From: Elysia chlorotica
Taxonomy: Eukaryota > Mollusca > Gastropoda > Plakobranchidae
DNA: 64,000 nucleotides
Assembly: GCA_003991915.1 (NCBI GenBank)
Contig: RQTK01000345.1
Span: forward strand, 301,654 to 365,653
Direction: 5' to 3'
In this document: piece after piece, positions 1 to 27,235 of the stretch
Numbering within the stretch: the stretch's first letter is position 1
Layout: each line of letters opens with the position of its first letter
Position numbers and translations under genes: made by a program
Notes under the pieces: generated by a model
Databases searched by the model: none
Told to the model about the DNA's origin: nothing
Seen by the model: only the letters and a program-made list of their open reading frames with translations

Positions 1-79
1 GGCATCGCTGCTCACCACGTCGTTTGAAGCAGCGCTGTCCGTGTAGAGGATTGTCCCATCCTTCAGGCACCCGGACCAC

Positions 80-205
80 ATCCGCCCTGTCTCGTGTGTG
101 GCAGCCAATACAATTGTCAGACGTCCGTCTTGGGGCCCGTCCACAATATAGCCTATATAGTGTTGATGTTGGACGTTAAATCCAAACCAAACCAAACCAA
201 CCCGG
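80..205 (+). repeat. SINE-like repeat, 3' part
   Basis: The stretch runs from a CCCTGTCTCGTGTGTGGCAG block through TTGGGGCCCGTCC to a tail ending in GGACGTTAAA and short CCAAA repeats. The same blocks recur at 18407-18656, 26676-26867 and 43620-43805, so this is the tail of a dispersed family. No tRNA-like head is visible here because the window starts inside the element. Confidence 0.7.
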
Positions 206-665
206 ACCACATTGCTTAGCGGGTTTCGCTGGAGAGAACTGTTGCAGCTCATACTGTCATAGGCTTCCTGATAAGTTGACATCTTGCTTTAAAATAGCCC
301 TTAACTGCGTGGTCTTTAATTATCTGAACTTTTTAGTCTGTAGGCGGATGTGAAAGTCCATTAAGTCTATCGATGGCTCTAAAATTCGGCAGCTGGAGTC
401 CTTAGTCAAGAAATCGTAGCGGAAGTCAATAGCCTGAACCACGAGTCTACAGGTAGCTGTAGAGATGCACAGAATTAAAACGGTTGTGCTTAAGCCTCAG
501 TCTACTATATTAACGTTATTAATTACTCAAAGGCTGAAGCCCGAGGTGCAGAGTGTCGAGGTATGAGCCAGTGAACCCATGCATGGCCTGCCTGAAGCAT
601 TGCTACCTTGAAGGAACCACCGACCATACAGAAGGGTGGGTAGCCGCCTAGCCGGCGCACAGCAG
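206..665. other. No gene recognised
   Basis: AT-rich sequence. I see no exon with splice signals, no repeat array and no transposon motif. Confidence 0.5.
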
Positions 666-1137
666 TCATGTACGGAACGCCGCCCAACACGCCCACAGAC
701 TTCATGCTGCAGCTCTTCGCGAGCTGTGAGAGGCACGGCCTGCTGCAGGGGGCGGAGCTACGGGAGCTGCAGGGGGCGGAGCTACGGGAGCTACAGGGCG
801 GGCAGGCAGGACTCGGGGACCCGGAGCACGCCCACGGGGTGGATAGGGCGGGGCGCAGCCATACAGGCACCGGCTATGATAGCCTGGAGGACGTGCGGGA
901 TGAAGAAACCGCGTTAGTCCCAGCTGGGCCAGGCAGAGTCCGAGACGGACGGCCGATGGAATCGAGTGTCTCTGGCCCCAGCAGCATGCCCGTCCCCGTG
1001 CCTGGGTGTGGAACTAGCGGGCGGCGACCTCTATGGCGCGGGGAGACGGACTTCACCACAGTCCTCACTCACACTAACTGGCACGGGCCGCTCTGCCAGG
1101 ACAGACTGACACACATACAGGAGGACCATCGGGCCGA
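666..1137 (+). CDS. Uncharacterised GC-rich ORF, possible exon
   Basis: A GC-rich open stretch stands out from AT-rich flanks. An acceptor-like CACAGCAG lies just before it (ends 665) and a donor-like GAG/GTAAAT lies at 1137/1138, so it could be an exon of about 470 bases. Read from the ATG at 668, it begins MYGTPPNTPTDFMLQLF and contains an exact 21-bp tandem duplication giving QGAELREL twice, then a low-complexity Gly/Pro/Arg stretch. I recognise no domain. In particular it does not look like a KIND or WH2 domain, which the Spire gene downstream would need on its 5' side. It could be an upstream exon of Spire, an exon of another gene, or chance open sequence. Confidence 0.2.
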
Positions 1138-2012
1138 GGTAAATACATAGTGGGTACAATTGATAGCGAACAGAAGGACACACAGTACAACACAATAGGT
1201 TTTGCGATCCTCACCGCATTAACGACTGACGTAAACTTGCCTATACGGAACGGGTTGTCTGATCTAGATGCCATTCAATAATGAACTTTTTAAAGAAAAA
1301 AATACCTTTTTTTGCGTCGTAAGTTCAATTGAGCCGAATTGGGCGGCGGTGCAAAAGTCAAATTCCTGTGTGTTCGTTTTCGCTAGGGGCGCCGTAAACA
1401 TAATTATGAAGATAAGAGAAGAAAAGATAAGAACACTTTATTGGTCCATTAAAAGTGGCGATTTTTTGCCGTGTTGTGAGCATTTATATACAAAAATAAA
1501 TTACAAAAAAAAAAACGTATTTAATAAGGAAAATCTGTACATCATAGAACACGCACTGCGCTTAAATTGCAATCTTGGACAGTATGAGCCTACTCTAAAA
1601 ATTCATATAGATACAAATCTAAATACAGATAACTTTTGTGTAAGGAAAATGTTGACTAGAACAAGCATTATGTTAACATTACAATATAGGGGCCTATAAA
1701 TATTAGATATAAATAACTCGTATATAAGGAAAATACGACACGCACTATGTTAAACTTACAATGTAGCGGCCCTCGTCGCGGGTTTGAGGACTCGGTGGCA
1801 CACACAGATAGCTGCCAACCAGTACCTATATTACATACTATTTAGTATGTTTGACTTCCGGAGTACGTACGTCCGCATCTGGTTTGAAGAAGAAAAAAAA
1901 CGTATTTGGCGGTATCCAGCTAAAAATAGGGTGTGCCATCGATCGGTCAGGACTTGCTGTTATTTTCGACAGACCGCCCAGCCGTGAACTGAGCCCATTC
2001 ATGTTTTTAACG
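1138..2012. other. AT-rich stretch without recognised gene
   Basis: Several open frames exist, but their products are Lys/Asn/Ile-rich, carry no family motif and lie in very AT-rich sequence. I see nothing else in it. Confidence 0.5.
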
Positions 2013-2216
2013 TCTTCTAAGTGTATCCCCTATGCTTCTAAGTGTATCCCCTATGCTTCTAAGTGTATCCCCTATGCTTCTAAGTGTATCCCCTATGCTT
2101 CTAAGTGTATCCCCTATGCTTCTAAGTGTATCCTCTATGCTTCGTGGCACTGGCATCGGCTGAGGCTCTAAGTGTATCCCCTATGCTTCGTGGCACTGGC
2201 ATCGGCTGAGGCTCTA
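2013..2216 (+). repeat. 21-bp minisatellite with a second-order duplication
   Basis: A unit close to CTTCTAAGTGTATCCCCTATG (21 bp) repeats about six times. The 3' end carries a larger duplication in which a TTCGTGGCACTGGCATCGG block follows the unit twice (about 2140-2216). As 21 is a multiple of three, the array stays open in one frame with a CIPYASK repeat; I do not take it as coding. Confidence 0.9.
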
Positions 2217-3084
2217 ATCAACTTTTAGATCAATCGCGGCTCTTTTCGGTAAAAAAAAAAAAAATGCGGTAAATACTAAAATAGTGCAATACTATAGCGC
2301 CAATCATGCCGGCTTTGTTTACCGGTGCTAGGCAGAGAGTTTGCTTCCAAGAATCCAGCGTTTTTGGGCGATCAGTTATGATTCTGCTTAAGACTGGAGG
2401 ACGGCCACATTAGTGATGCTGTTACGGAATTTGAATCCATCTCAGGAACTCATAAAAGACACGCGCTTTCTGATTAAAACACTAGGACAAAGAGTCATTC
2501 AAATCGAGTCTCTTGTTCCTTAATTGGTTTAGACTCCATATCGTTCAATTTCCGTTTTCTAGGTTTAGCTTATTCTTTCTTCTTCCAAGTATGATGGTGA
2601 GGAAGATTTTCGAGTGATGAGACATTAAACATATTATGTGTGTGGTACTGTGGTTTTGTTGTGTACATTTAATTTGACAATGCGTAATTCTCTGGCAACT
2701 CGTGGGCTCAGTGGGTTTGACAGGCAGAGCTGACGGACAGTATCACCAAAAACTTTATTATTATCAAACACTATTATATGTGGGGAGGAGGGATGGTCCG
2801 ATGCTATTTCTGTGAGAGCAGGATCAGACGGTATTATGAAATATTTGCTTCTTGATTTGTTTTTTGTTTTTTTTTAATAAATGTGTGTGTGTGTGTGTGA
2901 GTCCCGGACTGGCGCTGAGCAGATTAGCCCCAGGCCCGGCGTCTCCAATCAATAGTTTTGTGTCGGCGTGGGCCGTACAGCTGGGCTCTCTGGTCTCTGT
3001 GGGGTCGCTGTCTTAGCCTGCTGCTATTTTTAGAGACCGCGAGTCGCGGGCCGGTCTAGTCTGGCTCTGCTGAGTTACGGTACC
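2217..3084. other. Intergenic or intronic, simple repeats only
   Basis: Contains a poly-A run near 2252-2264, a T-rich tract near 2862-2877 and a (TG)n tract at about 2882-2899. No gene motif seen. Confidence 0.5.
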
Positions 3085-4385
3085 GAGTGTTGGACGCAGT
3101 GAGTCCTTAGAGCTGTGGTGAGCACTCCGCCTGTGAAGCGGTAGAGTCTTACTGGTGAGACCTGTGACTCGTTGAAGCCATACTGGTGAGACCTGTGACG
3201 CGGTGGAGCGATACTGGTGAGTCTTGTGACTCGGTGAAGCCATACTGGTGAGACCTGTGACGCGGTGGAGCGATACTGGTGAGTCTTGTGACTCAGTTGA
3301 GCCATACTAGTGAGACCTGTGACGCAGTGGAATCCTATTAGTAAGACCTATGACGCAGTGGAATCCTATTAGTGAAACCTGTGACGCAGTGGAATCCTAT
3401 TAGTGAGATCTATGACGCAGTGGAATCCTGCTAATGAGACCTGTGACGCAGTGGAATCCTATTAGTGAGACCTGTGACTAGGTGAAGCCATAGTGGACTT
3501 TGAAGCCATACTGGTGAGACCTGTGACGCAGTGGAATCCTACTAGTGAGACCTATGACGCAGTGGAATCCTACTAGTGAGACCTATGACGCAGTGGAATC
3601 CTACTAGTGAGACCTATGACGCAGTGGAATCCTATTAGTGATATCTATGACGCAGTGGAATCCTATTAGTGAGACCTGTGACTAGGTGAAGCCATAGTGG
3701 ACTTTGAAGCCATACTGGTGAGACCTGTGACTCAGTGGAATCCTACTAGTGAGACCTATGACGCAGTGGAATCCTATTAGTGTGACCTATGACGCAGTGG
3801 AATCCTACTAGTGAGACCTATGACGCAGTGGAATCTTATTAGTGAGACCTATGACGCAGTGGAATCTTATTAGTGAGACCTGTGACGCAGTGGAATCTTA
3901 TTAGTGAGACCTATGACGCAGTGGGATCCTGCCAGTGAAACCTATGACGCAATGGGATACTATTAGTGAGACCTGTGACGCAGTGGAATCCTACTAGTGA
4001 GACCTGTGACGCAGTGGAATCCTATTAGTGAGATCTATGACGCAGTGGAATCCTGCTAATGAGACCTGTGACGCAGTGGAATCCTGCTAATGAGACCTGT
4101 GACGCAGTGGAATCCTATTAGTGAGACCTGTGACGCAGTGGAATCCTACTAGTGAGACCTGTGACGCAGTGGAATCCTACTAGTGAGACCTGTGACGCAG
4201 TGGAATCCTACTAGTTAGAACTATGACGCAGTGGAATCCTATTGGTGAGACCTATGACGCAGTGGAATCTTACTAGTGAGACCTATGAGTATGACGCAGT
4301 GGAATCCTACTAGTGAGACATGTGACGCAGTGGAATCCTACTAGTGAGACATGTGACGCAGTGGAATCCTACTAGTGAGATATGT
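3085..4385 (+). repeat. 31-bp minisatellite, about 40 copies
   Basis: A unit close to GTGAGACCTATGACGCAGTG plus GAATCCTACTA (31 bp) repeats over 1.3 kb. Early copies (3085-3320) are diverged and read GTGACTCGGTGAAGCC. Two longer variants carrying TAGTGGACTTTGAAGCC sit near 3480-3510 and 3690-3720, pointing to a higher-order duplication. It is the longest tandem array in the first 30 kb. Confidence 0.95.
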
Positions 4386-4499
4386 AAATGTGGACAGCCT
4401 GTCTCTCTACAGGACTTGTATTCCACACTATACGTAATTAGACGATTGTATTAATTGCCTTGAATGGAGAAGTGTTTCTTTCTGTATCTATATTTATTT

Positions 4500-4519
4500 C
4501 CATATATATCTATCTATCT

Positions 4520-4552
<33 letters not shown>

Positions 4553-4625
4553 CCCCCCTCTCTCTCTCTCCCTCTCTCCCTCTCTTTATCTATAGATTAT
4601 CTAATGTTATCTCCCTCTCTCTCAT
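4500..4625 (+). repeat. TATC and CT microsatellites
   Basis: Short (TATC)n then (CT)n tracts with C-rich interruptions. Open frames through them encode Leu/Ser strings and are not genes. Confidence 0.9.
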
Positions 4626-4904
4626 TTCTTGTTCTGTCCAGTTCATTTATACCTTACCATACCTCGCCTCTTTATCTGACAGAGACGTGCTCAATGGGTA
4701 CCCATCTCCGTTGCCCCCATCTGATGGCATTGTGAGAAAGGTGTCCCTAATTATCTCTCCACACTTTACTTTCAGCTCCCCCACCGAATAGTCTCTAGTT
4801 CCCACTTTGACAGTCATAGTACGCTCTGCTTGCCTGTAGAGAGTTTGAAAACACATAAAAGAAAAAAGCGGTAAAAGTCCCAAAAACACCTCTATCTATC
4901 TCTG

Positions 4905-5040
4905 TTTGACTTACTGACTTATTGGCGTGTCGCGTCCCAGTTCTTCGTCTGTGTCGCTTCGGCAGCCTTCTCGATCTGTGATGTTAATTCCCTCCAACGT
5001 TTCCGATCCTGTGCTAGGTTTGTGATCTCGGCTAGGTTTC
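4905..5040 (-). mobile_element. Non-LTR retrotransposon C-terminal fragment
   Basis: On the minus strand one frame reads NLAEITNLAQDRKRWRELTS followed by QIEKAAEATQTKNWD. The DRKRWREL motif near a stop is typical of the C-terminus of RTE/Jockey-like LINE reverse transcriptases. No endonuclease or catalytic RT motif lies nearby, so this is a short dead 3' fragment. Confidence 0.6.
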
Positions 5041-5277
5041 AGACCACAGAAAGATATGAAATGTTTTTATTTTATTTATTTTTGTGTGTTATAATGCAAT
5101 ACACAAAATAGAAGGGTGTTACAAATCATGTGAGAAGATTTGATCAGGGAGAATCAGGACAAGCATTTCCGGCGGATGTAGAGTGTTATGTACGCTGTAG
5201 GACTGTTGACAATACCCTCAGACCAAATGTAATTGTGGATAGAGTGCTACCCGAATAAGTCACTTGTATTATTCATT

Positions 5278-5578
5278 CGTTTCTTTTATCTGGCGACCAA
5301 ACCTATGGGAGTTTCTTTTATCTGGCGATCAAACCTATGGGGGTTTCTTTTATCTGGCGACCAAACCTATGGGGGTTTCTTTTATCTGGCGACCAAACCT
5401 ATGGGGGTTTCTTTTATCTGGCGGTCATACCTATGGGGGTTTCTTTTATCGGGCGGTCATACCTATGGGGGTTTCTTTTATCTGGCGGTCATACCTATGG
5501 GGGTTTCTTTTATCTGGCGACCAAACCTATAGGGGTTCTTCTATCTGGCGGTCATATCGATGGGGGCTTCTTTTATTA
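5278..5578 (+). repeat. 32-bp minisatellite open in all three frames
   Basis: Nine or so copies of a unit near CTGGCGACCAAACCTATGGG plus GGTTTCTTTTAT. The unit is 32 bp, so reading frames rotate through all three phases, and each + strand frame stays open for about 300 bases. Later copies carry GGTCAT in place of ACCAAA. Confidence 0.9.
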
Positions 5579-5700
5579 TAGAGAATTGCATTCCAAAATA
5601 TTCGGGTTGAAAATGAGATAGAGAGGTGCACAAAGAGAAAAGTCGAAGAGATAAACAGATAAGAAGACAATCATATAAAAAAATCAGAGCGAAGGAAAGA

Positions 5701-5703
5701 GGA

Positions 5704-5766
<63 letters not shown>

Positions 5767-5772
5767 AGGAGA
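5701..5772 (+). repeat. (GA)n microsatellite
   Basis: Near-perfect GA dinucleotide tract of about 70 bases. Confidence 0.95.
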
Positions 5773-5854
5773 GGGGGACAAAAACCTAGCCGAGTTACAA
5801 AGTGTATGATCTCATTATGCAGCAAAACTGTGATGGACTCGCCTTTGTACCACC

Positions 5855-6000
5855 AACTTTTTGTTTTTAGCTGCCGCTGTTTGGTTTTGTCGTTGTTCTT
5901 GTTGCTCTTGTTGTTGATGCTGCTGCTGTTCTTTTTGTTGTTGATTTTGTTGTTGTCGCTGTTGGTGCTGTTGCCACTGTGGTTGGTGATGCTTGTATCT
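5855..6000 (+). repeat. Degenerate GTT/TGC triplet tract
   Basis: T- and G-rich triplets such as GTTGTT and GCTGCTGTT. On the minus strand this reads as Gln/Asn-rich strings. I treat it as low complexity, not a gene. Confidence 0.7.
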
Positions 6001-6170
6001 GTGATTTTTTTCCATACTGTATTACCGGCATTATATCCTGTCGTTGGAAGATGAGAAACCAATTAAACAACCAACCTTCTTTATCATGTCAGCACGTGCA
6101 CCATACCGTAAGAGGGGTTTTGACTAAATGTTAGCCTATTGTTAGCGTGTTTCGAGTTGCACAATCACTG

Positions 6171-6311
6171 CGTTAGCAGTCAGTGGTGGGCACCATATAG
6201 CTCAGTTGCTGGTACTCTGTGTTGCTTCTGGCCTATAGTACTAGCAGCCAGTGGTGTGCACCATATAGCTCAGTTGCTGGTACTCTGTGTTACTTCTGGT
6301 CTGTAGTACTA
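6171..6311 (+). repeat. Tandem duplication of about 70 bp just before the WH2 exon
   Basis: Two adjacent copies share CACCATATAGCTCAGTTGCT and GGTACTCTGTGTTRCTTCTG. The second copy ends about 30 bases before the Spire exon starting at 6342, inside its polypyrimidine/branch region. Confidence 0.85.
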
Positions 6312-6341
6312 AACTACTCTGCGCACTGTCCCTCTGCCCAG

Positions 6342-21726
<15,385 letters not shown>

Positions 21727-21741
<15 letters not shown>

Positions 21742-21792
21742 AGCACAGAGAGTTCTGATGAGTGGAACATGTAGAGCACAGAGAGTACTGGC
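21727..21792 (+). repeat. 33-bp tandem duplication spanning the stop codon
   Basis: GAGTGGAACATGTAGAGCAC AGAGAGT occurs at 21727 and again at 21760. The offset of 33 bases keeps the copy in frame, so a second identical stop lies 33 bases downstream. Confidence 0.9.
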
Positions 21793-23799
21793 CCCCACAT
21801 CACCGGTGCTGGGCCATAAATCAACCATTCTCTCACTTGGATACAATATAAATTATTTTCTAAAACGGGACGTGACTCGTTGCTAGACCAGTATACTTGT
21901 GCTGTCTCTTAAACAATGAGGTGTGACCACCAAGACCAGGCTGTGTTAGTTCAGTGGGAACTCGGAGTTGTTGGTAAAGGCAAGAAGACTGAGTCAAGCT
22001 CCAGATTCTATCAGCCAAGACTCCTGGATGTGCTTCTGCCAAAGCCCTAAGAATCCTTGCACAGATGAATTTCTGTCTGGCTCCAGGCCTAGATTTGAAC
22101 CATCTGCCCTATCTGTCTCACTATGTTCTCTCTTGCTATGTGCTTTTTCTCTTCATCCTGTCGCAGCAAGAACTGGAAATGGACACTTATCAATGTAAAT
22201 AGATTTTCTACCAGAAACAAAAAATGTCTTGTTATGCGCAGGGTATTGAAAAGAACAAGTGATCATGTTATTAGTCTAGCTACTGTCATGTAACCCGCCC
22301 CAAACTACTCATTTTCTCAATTTTACATAATACCCTTAACCAATCGCGGAGCTCGATTCTCAAGCTACCTTATGCCCCAACCAATTGTCTAGTTCTATTT
22401 CTAAGTTAACATGCATTTTTAACCAGTTAACTAGTTCTATCCCTAAGTTAGGCACAGCTAGGCTAGTCCGAGCACAGGTAGACGTGGCTATGCATAGTTA
22501 AGGACAGCTGGACAGTTTCTTCACTCAGTTTTTTAAAGTTGAAGTTTACTGAAGTTTAAACAAAAAATGTGCTCCAAACATATTGGAATTAGCTTGGTTA
22601 GGGGCCATGTTTCAGAATGGAAACGACATCTTTTGTTTTTGTTTTTTCTAATTTCATAGGATATAAGCCTCAACATATCTGTCTCACATTGTAGGCCCTA
22701 TGGCATGTATGCACATAACAAATTCTACCACAGCAATGATGTTTCACCAGAACAAAGCAAAATGATGACTCACGCAATTACAACATAGTGTCCTCACTGT
22801 TGTCAAAGACTTTGTATATATCTGGAAATCTAGCATAAAGAATGTATGTATATGACCCTTCCCATATTAGTTTAATGCCATACATGTATATTGTAGATAG
22901 AAAAGTGCATAATGAATTCCAGAGAAATTCAATCATTATAAGACATTTGTTGTTTACATATGTATACAGATCAACTTTGGACATTTGCTGTGGACTCTAG
23001 TGTATATCGTGTTGAGTGTGAAATGATGAGGTCTAGAGGGTGATATCATAGTGTCCACAGACAAGGGTGGAAGAGACACAGAGAAATGTTATGAAAATGT
23101 AGAGTCAAATGACCACTGGACAAACATAAGGCTATGCAACTCACTGTCCTCTCACAGTCCTGTCTCTCTGTGTGGGGGAGGGGGGAGGGGGGATCTGGAG
23201 CAGTCTACGAAACATGATTTGCCTAGGGGAGACCGAGCTAAAGTAGATATTGAAGATGTTTTTGTATTTGATGTGCATAGATCTTTATTTTGTGACTAAA
23301 ACTAACAGGGTTTATCCAGACTTTGAGCTAGACCTGACAACTAAACCTCTGCGACTGGTGCTTATTCTGAGAACATGCGTTGCTGTAGCTGCTGCCACAC
23401 TGATCAGTGGTAACCTCTCTCAGCTGCTTCTCCTCTCACAGTGGTGACCAGTTCCAGAGCATGTCTGGCACCGGGAAACCCCACAGCACATACAAGTCAA
23501 CTGTTTTAGGGGTGATGCTTTAAAACGCTGGCCACAGGACCTGGTGGTTACCTCTCCCCAAAGCTTGTCATTTTTCCCGTGAACACATTTCCCGGCTATA
23601 GAGTTGTTTTAATATGTGTTTGCCCCATACTCTGTTACAACAAAAACCGACTTTGAACATTGAACCACCCCCACCCTGACCCTCTTAAATCTGAACTGAA
23701 GCCCTCAACACCAACTTACGGGCAATGCATCTTTCATCAGACCAACATTACGTAGTTTATTACGCTTTACGGGCTGTCCTTGCCATATTACGAAGAGTT
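21793..23799. other. Spire 3' flank / intergenic
   Basis: No coding motif recognised and no convincing AATAAA close to the stop. Part of it must be the Spire 3' UTR, whose end I cannot place. Confidence 0.45.
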
Positions 23800-25705
23800 G
23801 AAAAACGTACGGCCTATAACTTACGTTTCTAGCCACTGGTTCAGATTTCGCCCAACAAAATAGACTTCATATAAAAAATATAGGACTATCGATATTATCT
23901 ATCCGATTATAAGGTACGTTCGTTTTCATTTATTAAGTACAATGACTACTACCATTAGTCTTAAAGGTTGATTTAACATATATCGATGTTCAACTTTTGT
24001 TATACTAGCGTACGGTCATAATTTTTCGTAATACACACTTGTCTGTATTGCAAAGCATCAATTTGCATGTATTAATGAATTCAATGTTCTGACCATCATA
24101 AGTTAAAGAATTAAGGATTGGCCATAGTATTGTATACAAGATCTTGGTTAAACATGATGTAGGCTAAACCTGGTCAAGGTTCGTTTTATCTAAGCGGAAG
24201 AGTATATCACTGGGTTTTTATATCTTTCTACTTTGAAGGTATCACTATCAGTGAACGTGTTTCAGCTGTGCTAGAGCATTGTATTATTTTACCTCTTTTT
24301 AGTCCTTATCGGAACAATCAGTCACGGTGCTTCATGTTCCTGTGGTCTATGACCCGACTCTTTGTCACTGGTGCTTGTGATCAGTGCATAGGGATGTACA
24401 TGTTGCGTCCACATGCAAGCAATGAGGTGAACTTGAAAGGGGTGATCCCGCCTCAGATTTTAGAGTGTGGCCCTTTTATGCTCGCAATAATCTGAGGTGC
24501 TGAAGCCACCAGTCTGCATCGAAGGTTGCCTTTCTTGTTTATCCATCGCTTGATGACACAGGGCAGGTTGGACTTCACACGCCATTCTCTGCGTATACTA
24601 TAATCTAGTTATACATGTACAGTGCTTGCTGTAGCCTAGTTGCTGACGGATAGATCTAGACACCTCCCCATTAAAGCTGAACTTTACATGCAACTGAGAT
24701 ACACAGCGTGAAAATTGTATCATAATTTATCGGTGAAATTCTTTTCTCACCTCATATTTTTCCTTTAAATTTTGTTTTAAATAGGGAGCTTATATTGTGG
24801 CTTCATTTATAAACCCCACGGCCATTTTACTCTCTTAGAATCAGTAGAATGTTCGATGCACCAGTCAAAATCTCTATCAAAACGAAACCGAAAATAGTGT
24901 TCTGTTTGTTTAAACTAGTAGTACCGAGAAATAGGTAGGAAGCAGGCAGTTCTTGTGTTGATCGTTTGAAACAAAGTAAAGCCAAAGTTTTAACTATTAT
25001 CATTTCACGTGAAACAATGTTTCTTTTTAGAATCTAACGAGTAATTAACTTTCAAGACATTCTCAAGGCTTTGGCATGTTGGACTGACAGACTTTCAATG
25101 ATTCACACTTAGTCTAATGGAAGATCATCTGATATCATAATCTAAATCTACATCTAGATTTTCTACTCTTGATTGAAGTTTGGTCATTGAGACATAAATG
25201 CAGTACTGAAGTGATCAATTAATAAATCATAGATGTATAAGACTCTCTATGGTTAACTCCATAACTTATCTTTGGCTCTCAATTACAGATACCCTTATAA
25301 CAGGGTTTGTAAAAAGAAAGTTTCTTTTCTAATACATGTACCTCATGGTGTTCCAAGATTTTTTCCTGCATTAAATCTTTCTATTAAAAAAAAAAACTTT
25401 CACAATTTGTGCACCCATGAACCTTATTTAAATTGCATTTTACCCCTAGTGGACTTTTATTTAATTAGTTTTACTAAATTCATTATCTACACTCCTCCAA
25501 ACCTGTTTTGACTTGGAAACATCTGATCATCCCTAGATATAACCATCAAGATAATACATTTCAGTTTTTTTCCCTTAGCTTTATATCTTTTTAAAAAGCA
25601 GTGGTATTTTGTCAAGGAGAACACATTCTATTTCTTTCCAAAAATTACTCAAAGTAGCAGTTGGTGTTACTCTGAGACAAAAATTTAGAGTGGCAGATCT
25701 GTTTC
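23800..25705 (+). repeat. Dispersed repeat of about 1.9 kb, copy 1
   Basis: It aligns over its length with 45990-47567. Shared blocks include CCCAACAAAATAG near the start, TGGCCCTTTTATGCTCGCAA, AAACCCCACGGCCATTTTA, TTTAATTAGTTTTACTAAAT and AAATTTAG.GTGGCAG at the end. Indels break any shared reading frame, so it looks non-coding. The abrupt ends suggest a non-autonomous transposon, but I could not define terminal repeats. Confidence 0.82.
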
Positions 25706-26675
25706 ATTTTTCATCATTTGATTCTTTTCTGTGTGCATGATTGTTCAATTCCAAAGTGAAGAAGGACATGTTACATTCCCGTAATCGTTGAATCTGTTTT
25801 CCCCCGCCGTTGTTTTGTTTTGGGGTGGACTTGGTCACACGAGGTCAGAGCCGCGGTCACACGAGGTCACAACGGCGGTCACACCAGTGTGGTGCCCAGA
25901 GTTTTTCTGCGTGGTGTCGAGTCGCTCTCTTCCATTTCTCCACGGGTGATAAGCATACTGAGCTCTTGCTCTGTGTGGTGTATATAGTTGTGATATACAT
26001 ACAGAGATTACGCTTGTCAACATATTCAAAGTGCCCAGTCCCTCTTCCTACATGTTTAGTGAACTACGGTAATGTTGAAAAACAAAACATTTTACTATTT
26101 GACATGCTGGTGAATATGTGACCACGTCAATTTGTGACTTTCTGAAATTCAGAACTATGTCTGCAAGTAATATCAGTATGTGACTCCTTGACATGCTGAT
26201 ATAGTGATATGTCTGACCATTTTAAGTTAAATGTTTTGAAATGCTGACTATGTCTACATGTAATGTAAGTTATGACTCTCTGACAAGCTAATGTATATTT
26301 GAGACTGTGACAAACTGGTGTATATATGTGACTCTGACAATCTGATGTATATATGTGACTCAGTGTCAAACTGGTGTATATTTGTGACTATCTGTCAAGC
26401 TGATGTATATTTGTGTCTCTGTGACGAGATGATGTATATAGTTATGTGACTTTGTGTCTTCCTCCTATTAGTCCAACATTTTACTGTTAGAACCGGATAG
26501 ACCTAAGGGAAGTTATCGACTCTGACAGCTGGTTGGTTTGAAGCTGTAGCTGTAAGTCTAACATTGACAGGGTCACAGCATCCCGCTGACTGTGTAGAGG
26601 TCAAATGCAACTGGGTCAGGATTGACAAAAGTAAAGAGGTCTGTCATTGTTATACAAGTGTCTGCTACTGTTGGG
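25706..26675. other. Intergenic with a short degenerate TGTGACT array
   Basis: A GTCACACGAGGTCA word repeats near 25840-25885. From about 26265 to 26450 a degenerate unit of about 26-30 bases (TGATGTATATTTGTGACTCT-like) repeats. No gene recognised. Confidence 0.6.
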
Positions 26676-26867
26676 GGACGCGGTGGCCGTGGGGTAGAAC
26701 ATCGGCTTCCGACAAAAGGTCCGTAGTTCGAGCCCTGACAATTTCGCTCCCTACTGGTTGGATTTCTGTCAGTTTAATGTGACCAGCTGAAACAGGAGTC
26801 ATGGTATCCCCGCCCTGTCTCGTGTGTGGCAGCACATAAAATTGTCAAACGTAAGTCTTGGGGCCCG
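26676..26867 (+). repeat. SINE-like copy
   Basis: Head GGGGACGCGGTGGCCGTGGG, B-box-like GTAGTTCGAGCCC, body CTACTGGTTGGATTTCTGTC, tail GTGTGGCAGCACATAAAATT then CTTGGGGCCCGT. Confidence 0.8.
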
Positions 26868-27235
26868 TATGTATGTTTGACATTAATTGGTGTATGTATG
26901 TCTGATATTGATTGGTGTACGTATGTCTGATATTGATTGGTGTATGTATGTCTGACATTGATTGGTGTATGTATGTCTGACATTGATTGGTGTATGTATG
27001 TCTGACATTGATTGGTGTATGTATGTCTGACATTGATTGGTGTATGTATGTCTGACATTGATTGGTGTATGTCTGACATTGATTGGTGTATGTATGTCTG
27101 ACATTGATTGGTGTATGTATGTCTGATATTGATTGGTGTATGTATGTCTGACATTGATTGGTGTATGTATGTCTGACATTGATTGGTGTATGTATGTCTG
27201 ACATTGATTGGTGTATGTAAGTCTGACATTGTAAT
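26868..27235 (+). repeat. 25-bp minisatellite starting at a SINE end
   Basis: About 14 copies of TGTATGTATGTCTGACATTG ATTGG. The first copy follows directly after the SINE's GGGGCCCGTATGTATG, so the array probably grew from the SINE tail junction. Confidence 0.93.

Noticed and set aside
1268-1699. 143-codon AT-rich frame
   Set aside because: Lys/Asn/Ile-rich translation of AT-rich DNA without any motif.
3085-4385. CRISPR array
   Set aside because: Repeats are directly adjacent without unique spacers, in a eukaryotic context. The same holds for every other tandem array here.
5541-6062. Minus-strand frame with Gln/Asn repeats
   Set aside because: Triplet low complexity; no flanking splice signals or conserved segment.
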